Shown here: piece by piece, positions 44,990 to 57,248 of the stretch
Numbering within the stretch: the stretch's first letter is position 1
Layout: each line of letters starts with the position of its first letter
Position numbers and translations under genes: made by a program
Notes under the pieces: generated by a model
The model's input: only the letters and a program-made list of their open reading frames with translations
Database searches by the model: none
Told to the model about the DNA's origin: nothing
Assembly (NCBI GenBank): GCA_037576215.1
Contig: JBANDB010000015.1
Location: forward strand, 1,674,001 to 1,738,000
Length of the DNA stretch: 64,000 nucleotides
Origin: Armillaria gallica
Lineage: Eukaryota > Basidiomycota > Agaricomycetes > Agaricales > Physalacriaceae
Direction: 5' to 3'

Positions 44990-46560
44990 GTCGAAGACAC
45001 TGATCACACCCACACCCAACACTACACACACAGACCCTCAAGTTCGTGGGGGATTCTGATGCGATAGAAGCAGATAGAAACAAGGCAAGGCAACTCTCAG
45101 AATATAGGATACAAACGTATAGCAATAGCGCGCGTCTAGTATCTGGATTTCTCTAAGTCCAAAGGCTTTTAATAACAAGAGGAGCGACAGTTTGTCGCTG
45201 GGCCTCAAGGCAAAGGTGTAGTACAGTACACACAACGTCAAGAGACGTCCACAAAACCCTCACTAAGTCTAGAGCGACACACGAAATGACCTCAAACGAC
45301 TTAAAACACCCAACACACGACTCAAAGCTTCGCGCTCCAAGCAGAAACACTTCACAAAACCTTCCACTAAAGCCACAGGGTTCAAACCTACGCGCTCAAG
45401 CTTCCAAACTGATCGTAGATCCACAGGGTTCTAACCTATGCGATCCAGAGACACAGAAACCCTTATAAAACACCGTCCGCAAGCCACAGGGTTTGAACCT
45501 ATGCCACTTGGGAAATATATACCCTCAAGCGAGCACTAATCAAGCCAAAGGGTTTGAACCTCTGCCACCTGTAGTGCCTCGCGTCACAAGAAACCCTCAA
45601 GGTACAAAAGCGCCCTCAATGACACTATACTCTTCTCCTCAGGTTAGAGCACAAGTCACCCAACCAATCAACAGTCACACAAGTGCCGCGTTAGCTTTCT
45701 ATGCCTCGCGCGCGACTCAATTCACTCGGTATGATATCAATTCTAGGTTTATTCTCTCGCTCGAAGTTACAAACTGATCCAGAAGCTACGGCATCAAGCT
45801 GAAGGCTCGCGTGCGACTACAACGGGGGTCCGAAACTTGTACACTACAATTACACTGTGCTATTTATCTATTCTACGTCCTACAAATTCGTACCACCAAA
45901 TATAGTATCATTTAAGTTGCCGAGCTCCCTCGCCTGCATCCCGCGCATGTCGCCATTAGCACGCCATCGCTTGGCGCTGACTCAGGAGCCTGGCTCGGGG
46001 CCAGATCCTGTCTCTGAGCGTTGCGATGTCGGTTAACAATGCTAACACATGTGTACTGACGTCGGTTGCTATCTCCTCGGAGTTGCAGCCTAGCGCGTGA
46101 CTCTATTTTGCTTTAATATATTCTCTTAAGGAAGTCTTGTAGTAGTGAAGGCAACGAGTCTCTTGTCTAGACCTCGCGCGCTTCGGCCGAGGTCAGAAAC
46201 TTCGGATTTACTCGAGTTCTGACATCATACAGCCTAGAGCTCTAGGTTCCGGGTCTGCCGTGCCTTGCACGTCATAGATCAATGTTGCGTGAAGTTGTAA
46301 TTCTCTCATAAGCGTGTTCTGTGCTATTCTTAGCGCACGTGTGCTGTGCCCTGTCAGAGCACTTAGTGTCAAATGTTGGGACTTCATACCTAGTACAGCC
46401 TTTCTAGTACTATCCTCAGGTTAAGTCATGCGCTCCACCCAGCTTTACTCTGGTAATTTCATTACTGGCATTATAAACACTGCGCTCTGTTGTTTTTCTC
46501 ATTGCCTTAGTATCTGAGCACCGTTGCCTGTACTTATTATTGTAAATCGCAAAATTACAT
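44990..46560. other. CpG-retaining segment, unknown element
   Basis: This stretch keeps many CpG steps (for example GCGCGCGACTC near 45708 and CCTCGCGCGCTTCGGCC near 46172) while its neighbours are depleted, so it is probably a younger insertion. ACATTATACA occurs just outside on both sides (about 44940 and 46623). No protein domain, LTR pair or terminal repeat was identified. Confidence 0.4.
45372..45566. repeat. Four ~60-bp repeats with GGTTYRAACC core
   Basis: CCACAGGGTTYRAACCTAYG-like phrases start near 45373, 45421, 45484 and 45544. The core GGTTTGAACC is near-palindromic and resembles a Pol III B box, though no A box accompanies it. Confidence 0.65.
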
Positions 46561-46871
46561 GCGTGAACGCGCATAGAGCATGTCAACGTATCCTGGTTAT
46601 GTGTATTCAAATTATATGCATCTACATTATACACATCCTAATTATGCGTATCGGATACCACTTTACCAGTGGGTACATATACGCAATATTCCCATGTGAA
46701 GTTGCCTGGCTATACAAAACATCATATTCCTATGATATATGTATCCTAGTTGTGCCCGGTGGATACGTATCCTCGGTATGTGACTGTATGATTGGTGTTC
46801 CTGTCAGGTACATATTCCACTGTGTTATATATATGTACCACGAGAGCTGACCCCCCACCCCTAGCACAATC

Positions 46872-48686
46872 ATGCACACTCAGTCTGATTTCGATCCTAC
46901 TATTGTCTCTGGACCCTACCCGCCAGTGGCTTTTGTTGGCGACTCCACTCCTGCCACCGCATTCTTATCCTTTGTCATGGATCCTTCCCTGTTGTATTTG
47001 GACTTCGTTTTCGATGATGTTGGGTCAGTGACAATTAATGGCAGTGGTCTCCATGGGTGCCATCCTTACGGAGATATAGGCACCTTAGACAGGTGAGCTT
47101 CTTCGTCCTATATATATCCCATATTTTCCTTACATCTAGTTTAACAGCGCCATTATTGGGGTACTACCCATCCCCAGGCTGTATCAGTACGCAGTTCGTC
47201 TCAAGTACTCTAACCAGCAATGCATCTGGCTGGAGGATCAAGACCTTTGCATAGAAGATGCTGTAATTACTGGTCATGCCAGGTTGTTTTTCGAGGAGCT
47301 TTATGGTCAGTGGTTCGAAAAATGGCCTGCTGAAAACAGAGCAGGTGAGGAGCAGCGCAAGATTGTATGTTTTTCCCTTGTATTTGCATCTGCTTTGCCA
47401 ATGCATCTGAATTTCAGAAACTTTTTACACTGTGCATCATGGCGCTTAGGTGTAAGTGGGTCGAGAATGGAACTTTGCTGCAGGGGTGGATGCAACAAAT
47501 GGTGTTTACAAAGTTAGATCAACTTGAAGAAATGATCACATGGCAGTACGAGACTAGACCTGTAACCGATCGTCTTGAATGGGAGGCAAGCTCACGATCA
47601 AGATGACCTGTAAATCTGAGCTCAAATTTGGCTGATACATTTTTGCTGACCAACACCTTCCTAAATAGAATTAGATGCCTAATTGGGAACGCGCGAGCAA
47701 TGTGGCTCTTCCGCTCCCACCATCGTCGCGACGCGCCTTTCTCGCACCTGGCCACGAAGACCGCACAATATCTTCATAAATTCTTTACCTGTATACCATT
47801 GTTGCCACCATTTACCCTCAGACTGTCTCTGAAGTGCTTACAGATGTCCGAACAGCATCATTAGATTAGCAACTTCTTGCTCAGTTGCTCTTATACAATT
47901 TCTTACTTGGTACAAGGTTCCATATTTCAGGTACAATAATCTTATGATGTCCCATCGCAACATTGCTTACAGACTTCTTCTTGGCTATTACCCATCTTGT
48001 GGATCACAAATTCCTCGCCGAGTTCAGATCGCGGTAGCACTAGAATCGTACGAAGATCACAGGCCTTTACTCCAGAAAAACCTCTCTGCCTCCGACACCG
48101 GTTTTTAAAAACGCATCGACTGTGTCAATGTTGACAAACTTCCCTCTATCTATTTCGGTTTATCCATTTCGCCGGAACAGAGCACGATGGACTTAACGTG
48201 TTCTGTTTTGCTTAGAGACATCTTAAAGAAATCAAGGACATCCTTCCTTCACGGTATCGGGGCTGGGAAGGGTGTTTGCATGGATTAACGGCGTCGCTGG
48301 CGCGTCGCTGGAACACGAAAAGCTAGTCCAATTGTGGGTCTGGGTTGCCGGCAACTGGTTAATAAGAATACCAAGCTAGATGAGGCTACCGATGAGTACT
48401 GAAAGCCAGAAATGGTTTGAAATACATCGGAGAATGAATTGTCGTCCTCGTTGGATAAAGATGTGCCTCTGTTGTAGGCGAAAAACGAATTTACATGAAA
48501 GCGACGCGACGGATAGGCGGTTCCCAATTAGGCATCTAATTCTATTTAGGAAGGTGTTGGTCAGTGAAAATGTATCAGCCAAATTTGAGCTCAGATTTAC
48601 AGGTCGTCTTGATCGTGAGCTTGCCTCCCCTTCAAGACGATCGGTTACAGGTCTAGTACGAGACGATCGCGCATGTATTTAACTGA
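46872..48686 (+). pseudogene. Unknown gene, frame intact except for a transposon insert
   Basis: Three exons fit: 46872-47092, 47148-47364 and 47418-47552, continuing after the insert at 48663-48686. Introns are 55 and 53 bp with GT-AG ends, and phases match. The product would be about 198 residues; features are DPSLLYLDFVFDDV near the N-terminus, PRLYQYAVRLKYSNQQ in the middle, then FFEELYGQWFEKWP, a pattern also seen at three other loci in the window. With the insert, translation would instead end at TGA 47604-47606. No known domain is recognised. There are no internal stops otherwise. Confidence 0.6.
47553..48657. mobile_element. 1,105-bp TIR element in the last exon of the 46872 gene
   Basis: Terminal inverted repeats of 138 bp (47553-47690 and 48520-48657, starting ACTAGACCTGTAACCG) with few mismatches enclose 829 bp without a transposase frame. 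A 5-bp duplication ACGAG lies at 47548-47552 and 48658-48662. Removing the insert and one duplication copy restores the exon frame (codons TGG CAG TAC GAG ACG ATC). The superfamily is not clear from the ends. Both arms keep CpG-rich sequence, so the insertion is fairly young. Confidence 0.85.
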
Positions 48687-48747
48687 GAACAAGGATAATA
48701 TATTGTTAAACTTTAGTATTAACAGAGTGCAGCCTTAGCAGTCAAAA

Positions 48748-49170
48748 TTATATATCAATCACTGTCAATTGACAGGCCAGCTGATAAATCCAGACTGTCA
48801 ATTGACTGGCCACCTAAATAAAGCATTTTTGTCACTGTGACTAAAGCAAGACATTGTCACAGCCTCCCCTTTGATGGCTGTTGCACTGCCACCCTCCTCT
48901 CTGCTCATTGTCAGGGTCCTCCGCCCTCTCTCCCACTGTTGTGCACTTTTTCCTTTTTGGAAAAGTTGCTTTCAATACCACCAAAATGCTTGTGGGCCTT
49001 ATTTCTGCCCTCCCGCTCACTGTTTTAGGCTGAAATTAGAGATTTGAGGTCTTCTAAAAATATATTATGGATTAGTAAGCTGACCGCGCACCTCCTGAGC
49101 CCCTGGAGGCTGGATTCAGCCTCGGGAGACTGGATGTAGTGTGGCAGTGCAGCCAATTGATGGGATCAGC
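48748..49170 (+). repeat. Left TIR of second hairpin element
   Basis: Inverted copy of 50356-50778. The mirrored open frames at 48837-49028 and 50498-50689 are a by-product of the repeat. Confidence 0.92.
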
Positions 49171-49206
49171 TATCAATATCAGGCCATTTTCGGAAAAATC
49201 TGAGAT

Positions 49207-49540
49207 TGGGGTGGTTTCTGGTTACTGGATGGTCTAGGGGATGGTACTAGTATATGCCTAAATATAAATAACATAAAAGTGAATCCTCTGGTGAGATATG
49301 GGGGTCCTGGGGAGTGGTTTAAAAGGCTAAAATAGTGAAAAATAGTGAAAATAGACAGAAAAATTGCATTTGGGGTGGTTTCTGGGTACTGGATGGGCCG
49401 GGGGGTGGTACTAGTATATGCATATATGTAAATAACATAAAATAGACCCCTCTGATGAGGTATGGGGGCCCTGGGGACTGGGTAAAAAGGGTAAAATAGT
49501 GAAAAATAGCAGAAAATCATACAAAATTCGCGTTTTGGGG
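49207..49540 (+). repeat. 165-bp tandem duplication inside second hairpin
   Basis: GGGGTGGTTTCTGG starts at about 49207 and again at 49372; both units continue through GGTACTAGTATATGC, ATAACATAAAA and ATAGTGAAAAATAG. The first hairpin has only one copy of this unit per arm. Confidence 0.75.
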
Positions 49541-50355
49541 TTGCTACGTGCATCGGATCGCTTCAAAAACTTGACCAATGAATTCCCTGGCCTTGAAAAC
49601 CCTAAATGACGCCTCTACAGTACATGTGGCGCATTTTATAGCTAAGCATAATCGGGAAAATTAGCTTTTTATGATGCTGCGTACATTGGATCACTCCAGG
49701 AATGTTACCAATCGATTTATACACCATGAAAACAACCCTAGAATACATCTTCATATGCTATATATGACTGCTGGAATCCAATGAAAAATAGGGGATTGGG
49801 GGGGAAATATGGTTTATTTAGTTTTCTAGCCATCGTGTCAGTCTAGGGACATCACCAATCGATTCCTTGACCTTTAAAACCCCCAAATGACTCTTGGTTT
49901 CACTTGTGGGGTCTCAGTATTGATCATCATAATGATATAACTGTTTAGGAGGAGTACACATGGAAACTTGCATTTCTGAGCTTCGGAAAACTTTGGAGTT
50001 GATTCAATTGAATTCCTTGACCTTGAAAACCCCCAGAACAACCCAAGAACATAATACAAACCTTCAGAATACATGGATAAAAGTGTGATAGTGAAAATCT
50101 GCGAAATATCATATAGCTCGCATTTCTGAGTGTTGGGGAAGGTAATTCTGGTATACAATACACTATATATATTGTATAATGGTGTGTACAAAAGATTAAG
50201 ATGATCCGAAATGTATTGGCAGAGATATAAGGGGATCTTTCTGAAAATGAGAAGGAGCACCCCCCAGATTTCAATGTTCTGGTAATCCTATGGCCTGGGG
50301 ACTATCAGATTTGGATTCCTGGACCAAAAAAACATAAGAATCACCAATCATCCTG

Positions 50356-50778
50356 GCTGATCCCATCAATTGGCTGCACTGCCACACTACATCCAGTCTC
50401 CCGAGGCTGAATCCAGCCTCCAGGGGCTCAGGAGGTGCGCGGTCAGCTTACTAATCCATAATATATTTTTAGAAGACCTCAAATCTCTAATTTCAGCCTA
50501 AAATAGTGAGCGGGAGGGCAGAAATAAGGCCCACAAGCATTTTGGTGGTATTGAAAGCAACTTTTCCAAAAAGGAAAAAGTGCACAACAGTGGGAGAGAG
50601 GGTGGAGGACCCTGACAATGAGCAGAGAGGAGGGTGGCAGTGCAACAGCCATCAAAGGGGAGGCTGTGACAATGTCCTGCTTTAGTCACAGTGACAAAAA
50701 TGCTTTATTTAGGTGGCCAGTCAATTGACAGTCTGGATTTATCAGCTGGCCTGTCAATTGACAGTGATTGATATATAA
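50356..50778 (-). repeat. Right TIR of second hairpin element
   Basis: Inverted copy of 48748-49170. Confidence 0.92.
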
Positions 50779-53700
50779 AAGTGGCTGCTACAGGTGCAGA
50801 GTGTGAATGCATGCAACATATTAGACAGACTTAAGAGCTGTAACACGGACACGAGTTGAGGTCAATTTCCAAATCCAATGCTTCCAGAGATGCAGAAGGT
50901 AACATTTCCTTCAGGGCATTCCACTGCTCGCATGCATTCACATTGAGTTCATTCCAGAGGGCCTCTTGCTTCAGGGCATATGCTCATGCTCCTGATAAGC
51001 CCACACTCTTTCCTCGTTCCTTCCACAAACTCACATATTACTGGAATGTCACTTGCACTTGATGCATCTCCTCCATCAGAAGTACACATTCCTCTTGCCA
51101 ATGCTGCACATGAGCATGGGACTTGAACCACTCAATGTGTAATGCTTTGATGAATGGCATTAGGCACAGTTAAACACATGTAGCTGCCTCACCTTCTTGC
51201 AATCCTTCCTTTCCGCCTTGCAGTTGAGTCTTTCAGATCCAAGATAATGAGCGCTGTCCTTCCGAGAGCGACTCGTTGTAATCATCGAGCCCATGAACAT
51301 CCTCTGCCTTTAGAGGTGAAAGACCCTCTTTCCATTCATGTCGGCTTAGATGGGTTGACACTACGTCCAATGCTGTGTATATGCATCGATACCATGCCGC
51401 ATCCACTCCAATTTTCATTTCCACTCTATGCATCGGGGTGTTAGCCTTGGTGCCATATTGTTGACCTCATGAAAATCACTGCTGCCATATTACAAGATAA
51501 GACTTCAAGAGTAGATGGTCACAAAGCGTTGCCAGGGTGTCATGAGCCTGAGTGAGTTGGAGTCAGTGTTCATCCTTGATGACAGAGGTCTGCGCAGCCA
51601 GGTCAATAGCTCCAAGTCGAAGTGCTGCTGAAGGAAGATACAAAAGAATTTTTGTCACATGAACTTCAGTACCAGAAGGGTGTCGGTCATTGTCCTTGGC
51701 ACAAAGTAAGCTCATCTTAGGCATATAAACCTTCTGGACTTCAATCCAAGCCTTGATTTTACGGAGAATATGATTCACCTGTTGTTGAACTCGCATCCGC
51801 TGGAGGTCTGTTGAATGTGCACCAAGTTCTTTGATGTTGTCAGTGAGCCTTACTCTGAAGTATGAACAATTAGCAAATGAGGATATGAGTGACTCAGAAA
51901 ACCACATACTGTGCTTCTTCCAACTGCAGACCCTGAGCGATGAACTTGCTCAGACTAACATCATGGCATATCTCAATACTTGTTTCCTTCTTTTCTTCCT
52001 GGGCCAATTCTAGGTGCACAGCATTTTCAGTTACAGCTGTTGACTATTTGTAAATGCAGACAGTGAATCTACAAACTAGGGACGTACGACGCAACAATGG
52101 AGCAAAGGGATTTACTTGATTATGATCACTTTCCCAGAGAAGAACCATCTTTCTCCATTCATCGATCACTGTCAAGTGCTCTCGATGTAAAGCGTCTTTG
52201 AAGCTGATGAACTTGGCCACATGTTGCATGCATGCACTGAATGCATCCTTATATCTCTGGCAGATAGTTTGAGCTATGTGTATGTGTGAGACCTTGGGAA
52301 TAGCGGCTTCATAGGAAAAACAACATCACTGACCCATAATGATGATCTTTCACCAATTATAATCCCCAAAATGATCATCCAAAGTATCCTGGCAAGAACT
52401 AGGTCCCATTTCTTTTGTACTGTTTGCAAGAGCATTTGTTGCAGCCCAGCCTCGTTCTGGTGCTTCACCGTCAGTTCTTCCAACTTTTGCTGAGTAGTTA
52501 AAAGAGAAGTTGTTGCGACATGGTAGAATATGTGCAGGTAAATGGAACTTCGGAACTAGGTAGAGGATGTTTCATTCGAATTGTTTTGGTTGGAGCTCAT
52601 ATGGATATTGTCTGATTCAAGTAAAAAAAATTTTGTGCCATTGACAAGCTATGTCGTAAGAGATTACCAGCCAAGGAGAAGTGTTGCATGCGAGTGTCGA
52701 AAGAACAAAATAGTCCATGTTTATGTACCTGTGTTATGTAATAGTTGAATCCATTAAACCCGCAATAATATGTATTAACTTACCTCTCTCCCTTCTGTAG
52801 ATCCCCCACTGATAATGGACGCTTCATATTGTGGCGACTGCAAACCACGGCACCTACACCTGTTGCTGCAGCACCTTGACCACCCTAACTGTTTGTGAGC
52901 TTCACAGCATCATGGTTATTGCATGTACTCTTTTCTTCTATTGGAATGACTGCACCATAGGTCTCCAGATGTGATCTAAATTTCTTCTCCTCCACAAAAT
53001 AAGCATATCCAGGGTTGAGACTGGGATCACTTTCTTTGCTTGACACATTCAAACGATGCAGGCAGAAATTGGCATCAATTGTGAGGAATAAACGATATAT
53101 CCATGGATTTTTACTGCATTAGGTCATTTCAGTAAGACAAGAGTGCTGATTCACTTAACTCTTACTCACGTATTATTGACCCATCCATCAGGTAAATTGA
53201 TATGAGGGTGGGGACAAGCTGGACAGCACAGTGCTAACTCTCCAGGCTGCATCACTTCAATACCCCCAGGCTCATGACCTCGGCCAAACCGTTTCATGGC
53301 CCATAAGTGCCGCCATTCACAAATGATTCATAGAAAAGTGTCATATCTATTCTGTAAATTCGTCAGTTGAGAAGGGTACCACTTGTCAAGGACTACTTAC
53401 AGGAGGGGGGTGCATGCCTGTGTTGTCCATCAAACATGCCAGGGTATGATAGAACTCATAGGCAGATACCTTTGACATGAATGACAACACCTGAAATAGA
53501 TGAAGAACATGGAATGTCACTGCAGTCTAAGGATAAATGGTTGTTGCAGGACAGAGACGACTTTGAAGGAGCTGGTGATGTTGCTCAATAGCTTCCATAC
53601 AGTCACAGAACCCCATCTGCACTGTAAATATTCCATCTACATCGATGATAATGAATGACTTGACTACTGTTGGAAGACTACACGTATCACCTAGCCAATG

Positions 53701-53902
53701 ACCGAGCTGAATTACCAGACCAAGAGCACCCAATGATATCTTCACAAAGTAAGAACCAGTCCATTCCTGCCACTCATGTTTTAGACAAAGAAAAAAAAAG
53801 AAAATCTGCTGCACCTCTATCTTGTGCAATGGCATGGCCTGGCATATGTCAACAATACAGGTCTTGCATAGCATCCGAACATCCATACATGAGAGATACT
53901 GA

Positions 53903-55591
53903 TGATGAGCCTAGACTTCCATGGCAATGGCAACACCCAAAACTCGGAGGGAGCTTAGGCAATTAATGTAGCAACGCAGCAATCAAGGCAATGTGTTTGT
54001 GAGTGGTTTGGTGCACCTCTGTGCAGTCAGTTCCTCAATAACACAAGATACACTGCGACTTTAAGTCAGCGAAGTAGTACTCTTGGTCAAGGAGTACTAA
54101 TAGATGTTGGCTGTAAGCTGGAAAGGATCTCGATAAACGAGATGGGATGGAATCTGGTATGACTTGAATACCAAGAAACCATGATAGAAACTGTGAAAAC
54201 AGTCTAGAGATCATGAAAATGGATCTAGAAATCGTAGCAATGTGCTGGAAATCGTAGCAACGGTCGAGAAAACATGGGGAGGGACTGTAAAACATGGGGA
54301 GGGACTAGAAATCGTTGCGATGCTCTAGAAAACATGGGGGAGGACGAGTAATCATGTGGAAGGACTAGAAATCATAGCAATGCTCTAGAAATCGTGGCAA
54401 TGGACTAGAAGACATCAAAATAGCCTAGTAAATGTGGCTTGGGGTGTACCTAATATTGTGAGTCAAAACAATAGCAATAAATGTACGGAGACTGCAAGAA
54501 ACTGGTAGAAATCGTAGCAACTGAGGTGCTGAGTGGGGTACTGCAGCAATAGATGCACAGCAACTCTGAACAATGATAAAGACGAGGGTGATCCTATGGA
54601 GCTGAACTGGGCCTACACGGAGGCAATACTGAACTGGGTGATGGAAATGATGGCGATGTAGAAGGTGAAAGCAATGAAACAATCCTATGTGGTGAAAGTG
54701 AAGCGATGTTGTGGCATTAAAAGACAAAAGCAAGTTATTGACGCAAGATTTCGTGTATTGGTGCAACCAACAACGTTTAAAGAGTAAAGCAAGCGGTGGG
54801 GAATAACTTGGAGTAACTGTAGCTGACTGGTAATGCCATAGCCTCGTCAACTGGGTAAGAACTAGCTCTAAAAATGCGGTATCTACCTGGTTTTTATACT
54901 ACAAGTACAATTTTATAAATAGAATATTCTTTGGAGCCTTAGTAAGGCTGTAAGTCCTTGGCTTTTGTAATAGCCATAGTAAACATATGGTATCTGTGGT
55001 TCTAAAGTAACAGCAAGTCCTTGATGTTGCTGTGTATGGATGCGAACCATGTGGTTTTATTGAGCGATGAGCAGATCATAAGGTGCTGTGTAGCTGCGGA
55101 TTATTGAGCTGCAGTTGCCGTGCTGAGGTGTATGCATGGGGCAATGATAATTGGAAGTCTTGGCACTGTAACAGCCTTAGTAAACATGGTCTGTAGTTGC
55201 TGTGGCTGTAATTATCATAGCTGGAAGGGTACTCACGTTAATCATGTCATTTCATTAAATGATTGATGAGCACATCAACCAGATGCTTCTGAGTGATGTA
55301 GCAACCCTGTTTAAGGATGATTGTCGATCAAAGGTGCCTTGCTGTGATGAGATACAGTAATTGTGATATGAGGCGAGCTGGGAAGGATAACGGAGTGTGT
55401 GAGGAGTGGATGTCACGGTTTTAGGACTGGATCTGAATGTTTGTGGCCTATACTGCGAAAATCTGTGGTATTATCGAGTGTTGGCAGTGTTATGGAGTAT
55501 GTGGGGATTATAATGGTGTCATTTTGAAGGTATTGGGTGATGGATGGGTAAATCTGTGAATTCTGAGCATACAGAGCCTGGAGGCTCATCA
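53903..55591. mobile_element. 1,689-bp element inserted in the KDZ gene
   Basis: Ends are 10-bp inverted repeats (TGATGAGCCT and AGGCTCATCA), flanked by a 4-bp duplication CTGA at 53899-53902 and 55592-55595. Removing the insert and one duplication copy joins GRFQ to YLSCMD in frame, which restores the spacing of the KDZ cysteine cluster. No transposase frame is present, so it is non-autonomous. It contains the minisatellite at 54170-54440. Confidence 0.8.
54170..54440. repeat. ~20-bp minisatellite
   Basis: About a dozen imperfect units around CTAGAAATCGTAGCAATG, with interspersed variants such as AAACATGGGGAGGGA. Units vary in length and sequence. One further unit lies near 54505. Confidence 0.75.
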
Positions 55592-56599
55592 CTGAAATCT
55601 GCCCAGATCTGAGCAACACCTAGCACAATTTGCAGGAGCATCGGATGGAGGCACTTCCAGCTGTAACATTTCAGTGAGGAAGTCTTTGTGTTCAAGCTTC
55701 CACACTAAGAGAGGGTGATCCTGCAATATGGTCAATAGAAAGAGGGTAAAATCAAGAAAACGATTCACCCCTAATGGCCATGGGCAATGCGTTGATTCCT
55801 CTCCACCTGTTACAACCTCTGCCAGTGCGACATAATCTGGATCCAGAAAGGACATTTCTGAAACCTTGGAAGTGATAAAGTCATCCAATATTGTTGACTG
55901 TGGCTGATACGAATACATAGATGTAGGAGGATCTGTAGAAGATCTGTCAGGATGAAGTTCTGTAGGGAGAGCTGTGAAAGTAGTACAAGAACTCTGGCCA
56001 CTATGGCGTGTTGAAAGTTTCAACGTCAACCGAGAGTAATAATCTGTGTGAACATGAAATTCTGGCACAGGGAGGCCAGAAAGATGGGTGGTAGCTGGAA
56101 CCGGCTGAGGGCCATCAACCTCGTCATACAGTTCCATATGAGCATGGCTAGCTTTCTTGTGGGATTTGTGGTTCCTTGACATCGGTTCAGGAGTGGGATC
56201 GAGGGATACTGAGGTAAATGAACTACTCTCTGTATTTATCCTCTGTTGAATGGTTCAACAGAGGATAAGTACAGAAAAGGCCACGATTAATTGCAATGTA
56301 AACTTACCATTAGACCTCAGTTCGAGGTCGTATGCTTAAAGCATTGAACAGAGACAAAAATGATATCCTTTGCAGAGTGCGAACATTGCTGTAGACTTGA
56401 GCATGGAAAAAGGATAGAGGACAGTCGAATCCTATGTGGGATCCGACAAGTGAGTAATTAGAACAGAAGGTGATGTTATCTACCACGTGCATTGATAAGA
56501 TTAAATGCGCACTGCTGCAACTATTAATACTACTACTTAAAGCTCTGAATCAACGCTGTTGTCCACAAGCTTGCATGGCTTTGGAATCCGTCCACTTCT

Positions 56600-57190
56600 T
56601 CATATCTGCTCCATTGGTGACTGATTTCCTTCCCCTTTGCCTTGCTTCTCCACCTCTCCAGCATCTCCATCTGCTTGCATCCTTACAATCCTCCACTTCA
56701 CCCTCTGGTCCTTTGATCTACTTTTCCTGCCCTCGACATAGAACGGCTTCCAGAATTCCAGAGTATGAACAATGTTGGATAGGTCCTGCAGCATGAGCAT
56801 AAATCGAGTCATCAAACAAAGTAGTGGTCATCTCACCTTCTGCCAACATCGAATCCAGTGTTGACTTGCCTCCTTGTCTGCAGGATCTGGCAGCTGTAAC
56901 TTGGTATGGAACCGATCTTTCCAAACCATCCATAGATAACTTTGGAACTGAGCGTAGGTACCGGGGTTGGTGCGGGCTTTGGCCTTGAAATCATGGTAGT
57001 CTGTAAGATACAGATGGAGGAAGTCTTTTTGTTCTTTCGTGATCCACCTAGATTTTTGTCACATGTAATCAAGTCAAAGAATGAAAGGGGGACTTACATT
57101 TCACTTGCGATTTCTGTCTGATACTTTCTTTCGCAGATTGTGGCTTTTATACCATCCTTCTGTGTGCAAGTCTTCTGATGCGCATCATTG
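56600..57190 (-). pseudogene. Fragment of W-x-EQ family gene, unknown role
   Basis: A minus-strand exon ending with a GT donor just above 57096 (ICERKYQTEIASEM) joins, over an intron of about 50 bp, to MWITKEQKDFLHLYL, then FQSYLWMVWKDRFHTK and HWIRCWQK before the next GT donor near 56848. The pattern (W.T/K.EQ..FL, then W...W..RF) recurs at 59874 and 62700. No catalytic domain is recognised. No start codon is obvious, so the gene is partial. Confidence 0.45.
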
Positions 57191-57248
57191 CATGTCCTAT
57201 AGTATGTGTATCACTACGTTTCCTATAATCTGCCTATAATTCGTATCA

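Larger units (their letters stand above)
48748..50778. mobile_element. Second hairpin-family element (2.0 kb)
   Basis: Terminal inverted repeats 48748-49170 and 50356-50778 (423 bp, paired positions sum to 99526) enclose a single-copy core. The core (about 49180-50340) matches one arm of the hairpin at 12687-15652 in order: GGTACTAGTATATGC, TGACCTTGAAAACCC, GGGGATTGGGGGGGAAA, TTTAGGAGGAG. Both families carry TGTCARTTGACAG near their ends. Insertion at a TA-rich site fits a TA duplication. There is no transposase. Confidence 0.9.
50830..56182 (-). pseudogene. KDZ-type transposase (Kyakuja-Dileera-Zisupton), split and decayed
   Basis: Read on the minus strand from ATG 56182 (basic start MSRNHKSHKKASHAH). 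The KDZ-associated cysteine cluster comes first (CARCCSDLGRFQ, interrupted by an insert, then MLCKTCIVD and MPLHKIE), with YFVKISLGALGLVIQLGH and VSAYEFYHTLACLMDNTG. The next zinc motif is CCPACPHPHINLPDGW. Catalytic blocks follow: FLTIDANFCLHRL, VISYDIACQWHK and GRTDGEAPERGWAATN, supplying the D, D and E expected for the family, and the C-terminus has WIEVQKVYMP and LSWI. Introns are apparent. Stops include TAG near 53527, TAG near 52890, and TGA near 52355. The element's own termini were not found; hairpin 2 lies just beyond its 3' end. Confidence 0.9.

Noticed and set aside
45372..45566. CRISPR-like array of spaced repeats
   Set aside because: Repeats are few, diverged and unevenly spaced, and the organism is a fungus.
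48837..50689. 63-codon frames in both TIRs of the second hairpin
   Set aside because: Mirror copies again, without start context or relatives.
54425..54850. 141-codon minus frame inside the KDZ insert
   Set aside because: His/Leu/Ser-rich, no domain, overlaps the minisatellite edge and lies in a non-autonomous insert.
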